Assembly (NCBI RefSeq): GCF_032337115.1
Contig: NZ_JAVXZY010000007.1
Coordinates: forward strand, 62,001-126,000
Length of the DNA: 64,000 nt
DNA from: Roseateles_C aquae
Lineage (GTDB): Bacteria; Pseudomonadota; Gammaproteobacteria; Burkholderiales; Burkholderiaceae_C
Direction: 5' to 3'
Every line of letters begins with the position of its first letter. Positions within the stretch are counted from its first letter, which is position 1. The translations under genes and the position numbers were made by a program. Below are positions 18,923 to 26,885 of the stretch, one piece after another. The notes under the pieces were generated by a model. The model saw nothing but the letters and a program-made list of their open reading frames with translations, was not told the DNA's origin and did not search any database.

Positions 18923-19517
18923 GCTGATTCCTTACTTGGTTATTTGTGGATCATTGACAAACTCCGCACAAAATTTGAACCGCCTCCGCTAGTTTTGGCC
19001 AAGGCAGTAAAGACAATCCCAGCCAAGCACCAACACACCAAGGCCAACAATCCGCGCGTTAGGCCCCAGGCTGGTTTACCGCTAGCCCAGTTAGCTGGGT
19101 TAGTCGGAGGCTTAACCCGCCACGCAAGCTCGCATTGCAAACGGAGCCCTTGTCGCGCATCGAGACCAAATACCCGTCATGCCCATCTCGCCAGAACAAC
19201 GGCGAATCGGCGCCAATCTTCCACTACGCTGCAAATTGGCCCCAAGTCGACGAACAGTCCGCGCGGGTCAATCGACCCGCCCTAGCACCCATACAGCCTT
19301 GCATCACCACCGCACCAATCGACTTCGTCGAGAATATCGCGACCGGTCGAGGTTATCACTCAATCAGTTAGCTCTTGCTCAGAAAAACCCCTGCGAGTCG
19401 CGCGCCCTAGCGCTCGGCCAGCACAGCCAAGCCCCCACAAGCGCAGCCCTTCCCCAGCGCTAGACTTTCCCCCCAGACCGCCGCTGCTCGACATCGCTGA
19501 AACCGGAGTTCGCCATC
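18923..19517. other. 595-base non-coding stretch
   Basis: No convincing gene. Short open frames here lack ribosome-binding sites and normal codon use. Composition is intermediate between host and the GIY-YIG gene. The only structured item is the hairpin at 19097-19118. The region directly before 19518 contains AGCGCTAGACTTTCC (19454-19468), possibly part of the promoter of the downstream gene. Confidence 0.5.
19097..19118. repeat. GGGTTAG hairpin, copy 2
   Basis: 22-base imperfect palindrome GGGTTAGTCGGAGGCTTAAC plus CC followed by CGCC, matching the element at 18200-18221. Lies in the non-coding stretch upstream of the GIY-YIG gene. Confidence 0.6.
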
Positions 19518-19976
19518 GTGAGTCCAAACACCTACACGACCGATCAATACGATCCGGGCAGGTTCCGCCCCCATGGACGCGTCGAATACGAAGAGCAGGG
19601 CCGGATCCTGTGGTCCCGAGCGACGGGGCCCTTCAACCCGGAGCTGATGCAGGCCTTGAGCGAGCTGGTCATTGCCACCTTTCCGGCCATGACGGCCAAG
19701 GGGCCTTGGGTCAATATCTGTACCTTCAATCACAGCGCGCTGTGTTCGCCGGACGTGCTGCTCAGCTTCACCGCCACGATGAAGCAGCTGGTGCAGATGA
19801 AGATCGCTCCCGTTGCAACGGCCTTTGTGCTGACGCCCGAGGTCGACGGCGCCGAGTTGATGGCACCTTTGTTTGAGAAGTGCTTCAAGGAGGGCGGCAT
19901 ACCCTTTGCCTGCTTCCCCAGTATCGAATTGGCCCAGCAGTGGGCAAGCTCGCGTCTGAGTCCACCCCAGGCCTAG
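19518..19976 (+). CDS. Conserved-type hypothetical, STAS/SpoIIAA-like fold suspected
   Basis: 152 residues without signal peptide or membrane segment. Pattern: GRVEYEEQGRILWSRATGPFN, helix, PWVNICTF, helix, APVATAFVLTP, helix, IPFACFPSIELAQQW. Alternating strands and helices with a final AxxW helix resemble the SpoIIAA/STAS-like fold. Function unknown. Start is GTG at 19518 with GGAG nine bases upstream; no ATG precedes the conserved part. It precedes the effector-like genes but need not be functionally linked. Confidence 0.6.
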   Translation: MSPNTYTTDQYDPGRFRPHGRVEYEEQGRILWSRATGPFNPELMQALSELVIATFPAMTAKGPWVNICTFNHSALCSPDVLLSFTATMKQLVQMKIAPVATAFVLTPEVDGAELMAPLFEKCFKEGGIPFACFPSIELAQQWASSRLSPPQA

Positions 19977-20011
19977 AACACCCTCAGCGCTGCCGTGAGA
20001 TGCCGCGCCCA

Positions 20012-20061
20012 ACTGCGGCCAACCCTAGCTGCGGCCGCTACGAATTGCGGGTGGCCGCAGC
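20012..20061. promoter_or_regulatory. Shared TGCGGC-CCTAG motif, copy A, with inverted repeat
   Basis: ACTGCGGCCAACCCTAGC at 20012-20029 is identical over 18 bases to 49701-49718. It is followed by a perfect 10-base inverted repeat AGCTGCGGCC (20027-20036) / GGCCGCAGCT (20052-20061). It ends 69 bases before the start codon of the DUF1521 gene, a plausible position for an activator or sigma-factor site. Confidence 0.5.
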
Positions 20062-20129
20062 TTTCGGCGTCAGGGGCTTTCGCTTGCAATCAATCCCGCG
20101 ACTGAACCCACACCAGCGAGGGACCCTCA

Positions 20130-20969
20130 ATGACCACGATCCAGACCGCAGCGGCCAGCAGCCCGGCCCTGCCCAGCAGCAACACCAACGCCAGCAACCC
20201 CAGCCACGCCCATACCTCAATGCAGGGCGGGCAGGCGGTGTTCGAGAACGACCACTACCGCATCACGGCGGGCGACAACAACCAGGTGTTGATCACCAAC
20301 AAGCAGACCGGCTCCACCTATATGGCTGCGGGCGACCCGCACATGTATGTCAATGGCCAGCATGTGTTCGACTTCTGGGGCACGACCACGCTCAAGCTGG
20401 ACGACGGCACCAAGGTGACGATCGAGACCACGCCCTGGGGCAACAACCTGGCCGCCACACTGAGCAGCAAGGTGACGATCACCAATGGCGACTACGGCGT
20501 CGAGATCACGGGCGTGGACACCAACACCGTCGGCGATCTGAAGATCAACGAGGCTGCCGGCTGGGGCAACACGCTGGACTGGGCCCATGACGACGGCAAT
20601 GTGCTGATGGAAAACGCCGCCGGCAACAACCTGGTCGCCTTTGGCGCCGATGGCAAGCTGAAGACGGTGGACCAGGCCTACATCAACGCCACCGATCTGG
20701 TGAAGAACCCCGGCCGCGACGCTCAGCTGCAGCAGCTGGAGAACCTGTTCCAGGACGCTTTCAAGTCGCTCAGCGGCCTGATCTCGATCAGCCTGACCGG
20801 TGCCTTCATGGGCGCCGTGCTGGCCGCCGCAGCGCAGGGCTCCAACGGCAACCAGACCCGCCCGACCCAGCAGCACAACGACGAAGGCCAGGCCAAGCCG
20901 CGCACCCCCGATGTCGCGCTGCGCGACCTGCTGAGCTTCACGATGACGCTGCTGCGCGGCGCGCTGTGA
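20130..20969 (+). CDS. DUF1521 (metal-inducible autocleavage) protein, candidate T3SS effector
   Basis: 279 residues. Serine/alanine-rich unstructured N-terminus (1-30) without Sec signal, as in type III substrates; DUF1521 domain about 35-200 containing GDPH at 68-71. In the NopE1 family this domain cleaves itself between Asp and Pro of GDPH when calcium binds; here the scissile bond would be Asp69-Pro70. A hydrophobic segment follows (about 212-232, LSGLISISLTGAFMGAVLAA), then a hydrophilic tail. No cysteine seen. Located 9 kb from the T3SS operons, with the shared promoter motif upstream. Secretion by the T3SS is inference. Confidence 0.75.
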   Translation: MTTIQTAAASSPALPSSNTNASNPSHAHTSMQGGQAVFENDHYRITAGDNNQVLITNKQTGSTYMAAGDPHMYVNGQHVFDFWGTTTLKLDDGTKVTIETTPWGNNLAATLSSKVTITNGDYGVEITGVDTNTVGDLKINEAAGWGNTLDWAHDDGNVLMENAAGNNLVAFGADGKLKTVDQAYINATDLVKNPGRDAQLQQLENLFQDAFKSLSGLISISLTGAFMGAVLAAAAQGSNGNQTRPTQQHNDEGQAKPRTPDVALRDLLSFTMTLLRGAL

Positions 20970-20989
20970 TCTGAGGTCTAGGGCCCATG

Positions 20990-21026
20990 AACGGCGGAAC
21001 GCGCTTCAGGCGCCGGCTCCGCCGTT
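20990..21026 (+). terminator. Possible terminator hairpin after DUF1521 gene
   Basis: Perfect 9-base arms AACGGCGGA (20990-20998) and TCCGCCGTT (21018-21026) with an 18-base loop, 20 bases after the stop codon, followed by TCCCTTGG. The T tract is weak, so termination efficiency is uncertain. Confidence 0.5.
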
Positions 21027-21077
21027 TCCCTTGGCTCTTTGCGCGTTTTTTGGGGCTCGGCCCTTGAAGCTCAAAAC

Positions 21078-21169
21078 GCAAGCACAGAGGCACGGAGACA
21101 CAGAGGAATTCATAGGGAAGGCCAGAGTTCGATGAGGCTTTCTCTGCGACTCAGTGCCGCTGTGCTTGC
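21078..21169. repeat. CACAGAG-type long inverted repeat, copy 2
   Basis: Left arm 21078-21105 (GCAAGCACAGAGGCACGGAG plus ACACAGAG) and right arm 21142-21169 are complementary at 24 of 28 positions with a 36-base spacer. Same design and similar unit (CACAGAG, CACGGAG) as 3976-4060. Lies between the DUF1521 gene and the LysM/RES-like gene. Confidence 0.75.
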
Positions 21170-21234
21170 CGTTGGCGGTTTCGAGAGCATCCACAAGTAA
21201 CGCCAAAAGAGCCTTTGCCTTTCAGGAGCTTCTG

Positions 21235-22902
21235 ATGACCCAAGCCTTGCAAGCCGCCGGCTGGCGTGAACAGCCCGGCGCCGCCAGCCCCCCTAGCGCC
21301 GGGGTCGTGCACGCCCAGCGTGGCGACCATCTGGCCGACATCGCCGCACGCTATGGCCTTGATGAAGCGGCCCTGCGCGCCGCCAACCCGAACCTGGGCG
21401 CCAGCCAGCAGCTGGCCGCCGGGCAGGCGCTGCGTCTGCCCGAAGCCAAGGCAGAACTGAATGCCGCCGTGGCCGGCGTGGCCGGCGCCACCGGCCGCGA
21501 GGGCCTCGTGCAGGCGCTGCAGGCCAAGGCCTATGAGGCCGGCCGCGTGGCGCCGCAGACTGCGTTCGACGGCACGCTGCACCGCGCGCTGCCGAGCGCC
21601 TACGAGGCCGGCGCGCTGAACCACAACTACGGCTCGCCGGGCCGCTACAACGCGCCCGGCCAGGGCATGCTCTACACCTCGCCCGATGCGGCCAGCATGC
21701 TGCACGAGAACGCCGCCTACGCCGGCACGGGCCAGCACCCGCTGGCCGGCAAGACGGTGCTGGAGCTGGGCTTCAAGGCCACGCCGGACGCTGCCGGACG
21801 CGGCGGTGTGGCCGATCTGGCCGAGGGGGCACGCCGCGCCGGCCTGCCCGAGCAGGCGCTCACCGAGCCCAAGGGCGGCAAGTCGCCCAGCCTGCTGCAT
21901 CAGCTGGCCGGCGAGCACCCGTACACGCTGCCGCAGCAGGCGTCCAAGGGCGCCTCGGATGCCGGCGCCAGCGCGCTGCGGGCGCCCTCGGCCACCGGCG
22001 GCAGCCAGATCGACATCCTGCCGCGCAACACCCGGCCCGATCAGATCAGGCCCCAGCAGCTGACACGCCACGACGCTGCCGGCAAGGCCGCGCCCGCCCA
22101 GCCGGCGACCGGCGTGATCGACCCGATGCCAGCGGACACGCGCCGCTACACGCCCGGTGCGCTGGACAAATCCGCCGGCGCGCGGCCGGCGCTGGTGGAG
22201 CGCAGCGGCGGCAAGGCCTATGCGCCGACCGACGCGCCGGGGCGCCCACTGGCAGCGGGCAATCAGTCGCTCGAAGCGCCGGCCGGTACGGCGGCCGGGC
22301 GCCTGCGCCAGGCCGCCGGCGGCGCGACCGAAGGCTACCCACGCGCGGCGTCGACCCGCTATGGCGCCGTTGGCGGCGCGGCGGCCACGCTGATCGACGC
22401 CGGCGTGCGTGCCAGCCGCGGCGAGCAGGTCGCGGCTGGCCAGGTGGCACAGGCCACGGCCAGCAATGCAGTGCTGGGCGCCGGTGCGGCCAAGGCGGTG
22501 GACGCACTGACGCCTCGCCTGGGCCTGGTGAAGGCGGGCGGTGCCGTGGGCGCGCTGGTGCAGGCCGGCTTCAGCGGCTACGGCAATGCCCAGGCCTACC
22601 GGGCCGGGCAGATCAGCGGCGCGCGCGCCGTGGCCAATACCGTCGTCGACACCGGCACGGCGGCCGCGGCAGGCGCAGCGGGCGCGGCGGTGGGTGCGGC
22701 CGTGGGCTCGATCGTGCCGGTGGCCGGCACGGCCGTCGGCGCCGTGGTGGGCTTTGGCGTCGGCGTCGGCGCGCACTACGCGATCGGCGCGCTGGACAAG
22801 GCCACCGGCTTCACCAGCGCCGCCAAGGGCACGCTCGCGGCCGGCCTGCAGTCGCTGAGCGACGGCGCTGGCAGCGCCTGGAAGGCCATCAAAGCCTGGT
22901 AA
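21235..22902 (+). CDS. LysM + RES-like domain + glycine-rich membrane segment, candidate toxin/effector
   Basis: 555 residues. LysM domain about 23-69 (VVHAQRGDHLADIAARYG...LRLPE). A region about 115-260 has the hallmarks of RES-type NAD-binding/ADP-ribosyltransferase-fold toxins: Arg117 (LHRALP), GRYN at 136-139, LYTS at 146-149 and a glutamate at 158 in a following helix. The middle is disordered and proline/alanine rich. Residues 475-518 are hydrophobic and glycine-rich (GAAVGAAVGSIVPVAGTAVG), like membrane-inserting glycine zippers. The start at 21235 is fixed by AGGAG upstream; an open frame reaches 21154 through the repeat. It is followed after 10 bases by a small gene. Secretion route and activity are inferred. 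Confidence 0.6.
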   Translation: MTQALQAAGWREQPGAASPPSAGVVHAQRGDHLADIAARYGLDEAALRAANPNLGASQQLAAGQALRLPEAKAELNAAVAGVAGATGREGLVQALQAKAYEAGRVAPQTAFDGTLHRALPSAYEAGALNHNYGSPGRYNAPGQGMLYTSPDAASMLHENAAYAGTGQHPLAGKTVLELGFKATPDAAGRGGVADLAEGARRAGLPEQALTEPKGGKSPSLLHQLAGEHPYTLPQQASKGASDAGASALRAPSATGGSQIDILPRNTRPDQIRPQQLTRHDAAGKAAPAQPATGVIDPMPADTRRYTPGALDKSAGARPALVERSGGKAYAPTDAPGRPLAAGNQSLEAPAGTAAGRLRQAAGGATEGYPRAASTRYGAVGGAAATLIDAGVRASRGEQVAAGQVAQATASNAVLGAGAAKAVDALTPRLGLVKAGGAVGALVQAGFSGYGNAQAYRAGQISGARAVANTVVDTGTAAAAGAAGAAVGAAVGSIVPVAGTAVGAVVGFGVGVGAHYAIGALDKATGFTSAAKGTLAAGLQSLSDGAGSAWKAIKAW

Positions 22903-22912
22903 GGTCGCGCGC

Positions 22913-23461
22913 ATGCTGGAGCTTGAGCTGCTGACCCTGCCCGTTGAACTGCGCCAGGCGCTGGAGCGCGCCTGGCCGGACTGCCCGGAGGCGCAGCGGC
23001 GCGCGCTGCTCGGCCCCTGGGCCGCGCAGGGCTGGCGCAGCGTCTGGCCCGGGCAACTCTGGCCCTGGCAGGGCAGCCAGCGCTGGTGGCGTGCCGGCCA
23101 GGCGCGCACCTGGCGCGCGAGCTTCGAGCACTTCTTCAGCGCCCAGCGGTCAAACCTGCTGCAGACCAGCGGCCCGCGCCTGTTCGACCCCGATCAGCCC
23201 TTTTTTGCGACCCCCTGGACCTTGGCGCGGGTGCTGCTGTGCAGCCCCGTGCCCGAGGTCTTCAGCGACGCCGAGTACTGGGCCGCGACGATGCAGCTGT
23301 TCGGTGGCGACGCCGATCTGGCGGCCAGCGAGATGCGCGGCTGGGCAGCCACGCTGCAGCAACATGGGGCCACCGCGCGCGGCATGAAGCGCGACCGTTG
23401 GTGGCAAGAAACACTGGCGGTGATGCGCGCCTCGGCCAGCGGCGATCTGGGCAGCCTGTAA
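22913..23461 (+). CDS. Small tryptophan-rich partner of the LysM/RES-like gene
   Basis: 182 residues, no signal peptide, no membrane helix, ten or more tryptophans (for example GWRSVWPGQLWPWQGSQRWW). Begins 10 bases after the stop of the candidate toxin gene, so they are almost certainly cotranscribed. Unrecognised family. Position fits an immunity protein, a secretion chaperone or an adaptor; nothing in the sequence decides between them. Confidence 0.6.
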   Translation: MLELELLTLPVELRQALERAWPDCPEAQRRALLGPWAAQGWRSVWPGQLWPWQGSQRWWRAGQARTWRASFEHFFSAQRSNLLQTSGPRLFDPDQPFFATPWTLARVLLCSPVPEVFSDAEYWAATMQLFGGDADLAASEMRGWAATLQQHGATARGMKRDRWWQETLAVMRASASGDLGSL

Positions 23462-23523
23462 GAGCGAGGCAGCTGGCGGCCCCACGGTCAGCCGTCCGCG
23501 GCGCCATGGCGCTACAGCGCCAT

Positions 23524-24300
23524 TCAACGCACTTCCAGCCCCTGCTCGCCGATCACCATGCGCTCCACCGGCACGCCCAGCGCCAGCTCCAGGTTGGCGC
23601 GCGCCGCATTGCGGAAATGCAGTTCCTCGTTCGGGCTGGGCTGGCGGCTCAGCTGCTCGCGGTAGACGGCCATGAAGGTGCCCACCATGGCCATCTGCTC
23701 GAACAGGCTGCGCCGCGTGGCCGGGCTGGCCTGACGGATCACCGGGCTTTGGGCCAGCACGCCCTGCATCTGCAGCACCAGGGTCTTGAACTGTTCGTCC
23801 GGCACCTGCTGCTGCATGAAGGCGGCGTAGTTGCCGGCAATGAAGGCGGCCACGCCGGCGGCGAGGTCATTGGGTGTGAGGCCCAGCTGCGTCTCCAGCT
23901 TCTGCCAGAACGAGAACGAGGCCTCGTAGGCCCGCGCCATCGCGGCGCGCTTGTCCGCCGGGAAGCGCTGCGCCAGCTCGGCCGCCGATTGGGCGATCTG
24001 CACCGGGCCTTCGGTCTGCAGGGGCGCATCGAAGACGCCAACGCCGCCCCCCTGGCGCGCGGCCGGGAGCGTGGCGATGCCGGCGAGGCCCGCAGGGGCC
24101 GGGGTGGTGGCTGCAGCGGCCGGCGCCGTCGTGCCTGCGCGTGGCGCCGGCTTGGCCAGCATGGCGCGCATTTGCTCGGCCAGGCTCTGCGAGGGCGCTA
24201 CCTGCGCCACGGCAGGCTGCAAGAGGCAGCCCAGCAGCAGCAGGAGCGTCGGGCCGAAGCCGTGCCGGCGTTGGCGGCGTTGGGATTCAAGGGCTTGCAT
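23524..24300 (-). CDS. Exported DUF6683-like protein
   Basis: 258 residues. Signal peptide to about residue 33 (LLLLGCLLQPAVA), a low-complexity alanine/proline linker (about 45-90) and a C-terminal helical domain (about 100-258) with LGLTPNDLAAGVAAFIAGNY and RNAARANLELALGV. A paralogue is encoded at 25957-26721 (LIEQRFGWPQDDVAGAMVALLAGNY, RQSARANLRVALGD). The DUF6683 label is from memory. AGGAGG eight bases before 24300 fixes the start. Last gene of a three-gene operon; periplasmic role unknown. Confidence 0.65.
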   Translation of the reverse strand: MQALESQRRQRRHGFGPTLLLLLGCLLQPAVAQVAPSQSLAEQMRAMLAKPAPRAGTTAPAAAATTPAPAGLAGIATLPAARQGGGVGVFDAPLQTEGPVQIAQSAAELAQRFPADKRAAMARAYEASFSFWQKLETQLGLTPNDLAAGVAAFIAGNYAAFMQQQVPDEQFKTLVLQMQGVLAQSPVIRQASPATRRSLFEQMAMVGTFMAVYREQLSRQPSPNEELHFRNAARANLELALGVPVERMVIGEQGLEVR

Positions 24301-24330
24301 GGATTTTTTCCTCCTCAATGGAATGGGTGA

Positions 24331-25947
24331 TCAGTCCTGCGTCAAACTGCCGCTGCCCACGTAGACGGTCTGCTGCTTGTCGTAGACCGGGAAGCTCAGC
24401 AGCCGCTCCTGGTGGCCATCGTCGAAGCTGAGCGTGATGACGTAGCCCTGCAGCTGGTAGCGGCCACGGCGGCCGGCCCCGTCGTCCAGCTGGCTGCCGC
24501 TGAAAGCCCCGGCGCCGCCGACGGTGCCGCCGGCCACGCTGCGGCTGCCCTGGCCATCGCGGCGCGAGCTGGCAGAGATCACCGCGCCATTGCCGGCCGC
24601 CATGCCGCCCGAGCTGGAGAGCGACTGCTGGCTCTGCTCGAAGCGCCCATCGGCCCCAAAGCGAATGCGCCGCGTGCTGCTGGTGCTGGCGCCCATCAGG
24701 CTGCCGTAGAAGCTGCTGCGGCTGAAGCTGCCGTCGAGCTTGCTGCCCTCGGCCCAAGGCCGGACCGCATGGTGCTTGAGCGGCCGCCACTCGCCGACGG
24801 CACGTCCGTCGTCGTCCTGTGCCTGCAGTTCATAGCCCTGGCCGCTGCGGCGCCAACGTGCCCAACGCTGCGGCTCCAGGCGCCGCGAGGCGGCCACGTC
24901 GAGCTGGTCGGGCGGCATGTCGGGCCGCAGGTAGGCCGTGCCATCGCGCAGCAGGTAGCAGACGTCTTCGGCCCAGCTGGAACCGCCGTCGTAGCGGCCC
25001 TCGCCATGGATCAGCACGGCCGCCAGATCCTTGTCTGCGATGCCGCGGCCCGGCGCGGCCAGCACGCGCTGGCGCAGCACCGCCTGGCGCCGCAGCGGCG
25101 CCTGAGGCAGCGCGGCCGGCTGCAGCGCCGCGCCCTGCGGCACCAGCACGGCGTCGGAGAGCCGGGCGCGGCCAGTGCTGAGCGTGGTCAGCACGCCGCG
25201 CAGCACCAGCTCGCGGCCCACCCAGGCCTCGGCATCGAAGCTCAGCTCGATCACCGCATCGGCGCGCCGCTCCTCGCGCTGCTGGACCAGCACGAAGCGG
25301 TCCTGATCGCCGGACCAGCGCTGCACGCGCCCTTTGACATAGACCGGCGGCAGCGCCTGGCGCGCCGCTTCCAGCGAGAGTGCGGTCCAGCCGCCCTTGT
25401 GCGCCTCGGCCAGCGCGGGAATCTGGCTGGGCAGCAAGACCTGGCCCCGCGCCGGCTCAGGGTCAATGGCAGGCATCTCGGGCGGGTTCACCAGCTTGGC
25501 CCTAACCAGCGCCTTCGCAGCCCCGCGCGCCTGCGGAAACAGGCTGGCGGCATCCATGCCCGGCCCGCGCCAATCCTGCAGCAGCGATGCACAGCGCGCC
25601 TCGGGGTCCGCCTCGCTGAGCACACGCTCACGCATCACGGCCGCCAGCTCCTGCCCCGGTGTCCGGCCCTTTGCATGGCGCCGCCCCAGCGCCGCCACCA
25701 CCATGCGCAGCGGTGCGATCTGCTGCTGCTCGCGCCAGCTCACCCAGGCGTCCAGCATGCGCGGGTAGACGTTCACGCCCAGCTCGCCGCAGGCCTGCAG
25801 CGCGGCTTCGGACATCTGGTCCAGGCTGACCGCATCGACCAGCTGCTGCAGCGTCGCCGCATCGACGGGCAGGTTCTGGGCTTCAGCCGCGCAGGGCAGG
25901 CTCAGCAGCGCGGCCAGAGCCCAGTTGGCCGACTTGGATCGCAGCAT
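24331..25947 (-). CDS. Exported hypothetical protein between DUF6683-like genes
   Basis: 538 residues with signal peptide (about 1-23, AALLSLPCAAEA). Helical N-terminal half, then a beta-rich stretch (about 200-300, OB-like wording is not justified) and a C-terminal half with repeated serine/glycine turns and RIRFGADGRFEQSQQSLSSS, a style seen in proteins that report a graded 'FGADGRF' beta hairpin. Two cysteines pairs possible. No enzymatic motif recognised. Sits 10 bases downstream of the first DUF6683-like gene and 30 bases upstream of the second, so the three probably act together in the periplasm. Confidence 0.6.
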   Translation of the reverse strand: MLRSKSANWALAALLSLPCAAEAQNLPVDAATLQQLVDAVSLDQMSEAALQACGELGVNVYPRMLDAWVSWREQQQIAPLRMVVAALGRRHAKGRTPGQELAAVMRERVLSEADPEARCASLLQDWRGPGMDAASLFPQARGAAKALVRAKLVNPPEMPAIDPEPARGQVLLPSQIPALAEAHKGGWTALSLEAARQALPPVYVKGRVQRWSGDQDRFVLVQQREERRADAVIELSFDAEAWVGRELVLRGVLTTLSTGRARLSDAVLVPQGAALQPAALPQAPLRRQAVLRQRVLAAPGRGIADKDLAAVLIHGEGRYDGGSSWAEDVCYLLRDGTAYLRPDMPPDQLDVAASRRLEPQRWARWRRSGQGYELQAQDDDGRAVGEWRPLKHHAVRPWAEGSKLDGSFSRSSFYGSLMGASTSSTRRIRFGADGRFEQSQQSLSSSGGMAAGNGAVISASSRRDGQGSRSVAGGTVGGAGAFSGSQLDDGAGRRGRYQLQGYVITLSFDDGHQERLLSFPVYDKQQTVYVGSGSLTQD

Positions 25948-25956
25948 GTCCTGGCC

Positions 25957-26721
25957 TCAGTGCAGTTGCAGGCCTTGCGGCGTGAAGCGCAGCGTGTCGG
26001 CCGCGTCGCCCAGGGCCACGCGCAGATTCGCCCGCGCCGACTGGCGCAGGTTCTCCAGCACTTGAGGCGACTGCTGGGCGCGGGTCTCGAAGGCTGTGGC
26101 CATGAACATGCCCAGCAAGGCGCAATGCTCGTAGAGGCGGCGTCGGTCCTCGGGGCTGATGCGCGCGATCAGGTCCTGCACCGCCGCGCTGTTGCGCAGC
26201 TGCTTGCCGGCGGTCGCGACCCAGGGCTCGTTCAAAACCTCGCCATGCAAGACCTGGTAGTTGCCGGCCAGCAAGGCCACCATCGCGCCGGCCACGTCGT
26301 CCTGTGGCCAGCCAAAGCGCTGCTCGATCAGCTGGTAGGCCGGCATCAGCTGCACATAGAGCTTTTCAAGCGCCGCCCGATGTGTGGCCGGCACCGCGGC
26401 GGACAGCTCGGCCGCACTGCGCGCCACGCGCGGCGGCGCCAGCGGCACGGCCACCGGCTTGCGCGTGGCCGCCTGAGGCTTGGTCGCCTCGATCATCGCC
26501 TGCTGGTTGAGGAAGGTATTGCTGATGAAGGTGGAGGTCGGCGCCGTGTAGGTGTAGGCGAACTCCATGACGTACTGCGCCTGCGCGGGCGCCGCCAGCA
26601 TCAGCGCGGCCGTCAACAGCGCAAGCGTTCTCGACGCGCTGGCAGCTTTGCGCTCCATGCGCCACAAAACGGAACGACTGGAATTCACGGCTCCCCCCTG
26701 AGCTTCATCATTGCGCTGCAT
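25957..26721 (-). CDS. Exported DUF6683-like protein, paralogue
   Basis: 254 residues by the longest ATG start; a GTG at 26688 or ATG at 26658 would give a more compact signal peptide (ALLTAALMLAAPAQAQ). Mature part has a short beta segment (YVMEFAYTYTAPTSTFIS), a linker, and the helical domain shared with the product of 23524-24300. First gene of the operon. Function unknown. Confidence 0.6.
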   Translation of the reverse strand: MQRNDEAQGGAVNSSRSVLWRMERKAASASRTLALLTAALMLAAPAQAQYVMEFAYTYTAPTSTFISNTFLNQQAMIEATKPQAATRKPVAVPLAPPRVARSAAELSAAVPATHRAALEKLYVQLMPAYQLIEQRFGWPQDDVAGAMVALLAGNYQVLHGEVLNEPWVATAGKQLRNSAAVQDLIARISPEDRRRLYEHCALLGMFMATAFETRAQQSPQVLENLRQSARANLRVALGDAADTLRFTPQGLQLH

Positions 26722-26885
26722 TGTTAACGTCTACAGCGCGCGCCCTCTACCCCCAATTTCGTGGAAATCATGAGCGCTTGTCAGTGACGAAACAGAAGGT
26801 TTCTGGGTGCGCTGGCTGCGGCGCGGCTTGACGAGACCTTTGCGATCCATGCGCCGCATGCCCTGGGACTCTAGAGACCTGGCAA

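Noticed and set aside
18944..19371. Several small open frames between the GIY-YIG gene and 19518
   Set aside because: No ribosome-binding sites, no domain, codon use unlike genes; left as non-coding.
20063..20082. Two TTCG boxes upstream of the DUF1521 gene, like a PIP box
   Set aside because: Spacing between boxes is 12 bases, not the 15-16 expected, and other T3SS genes here lack such boxes.
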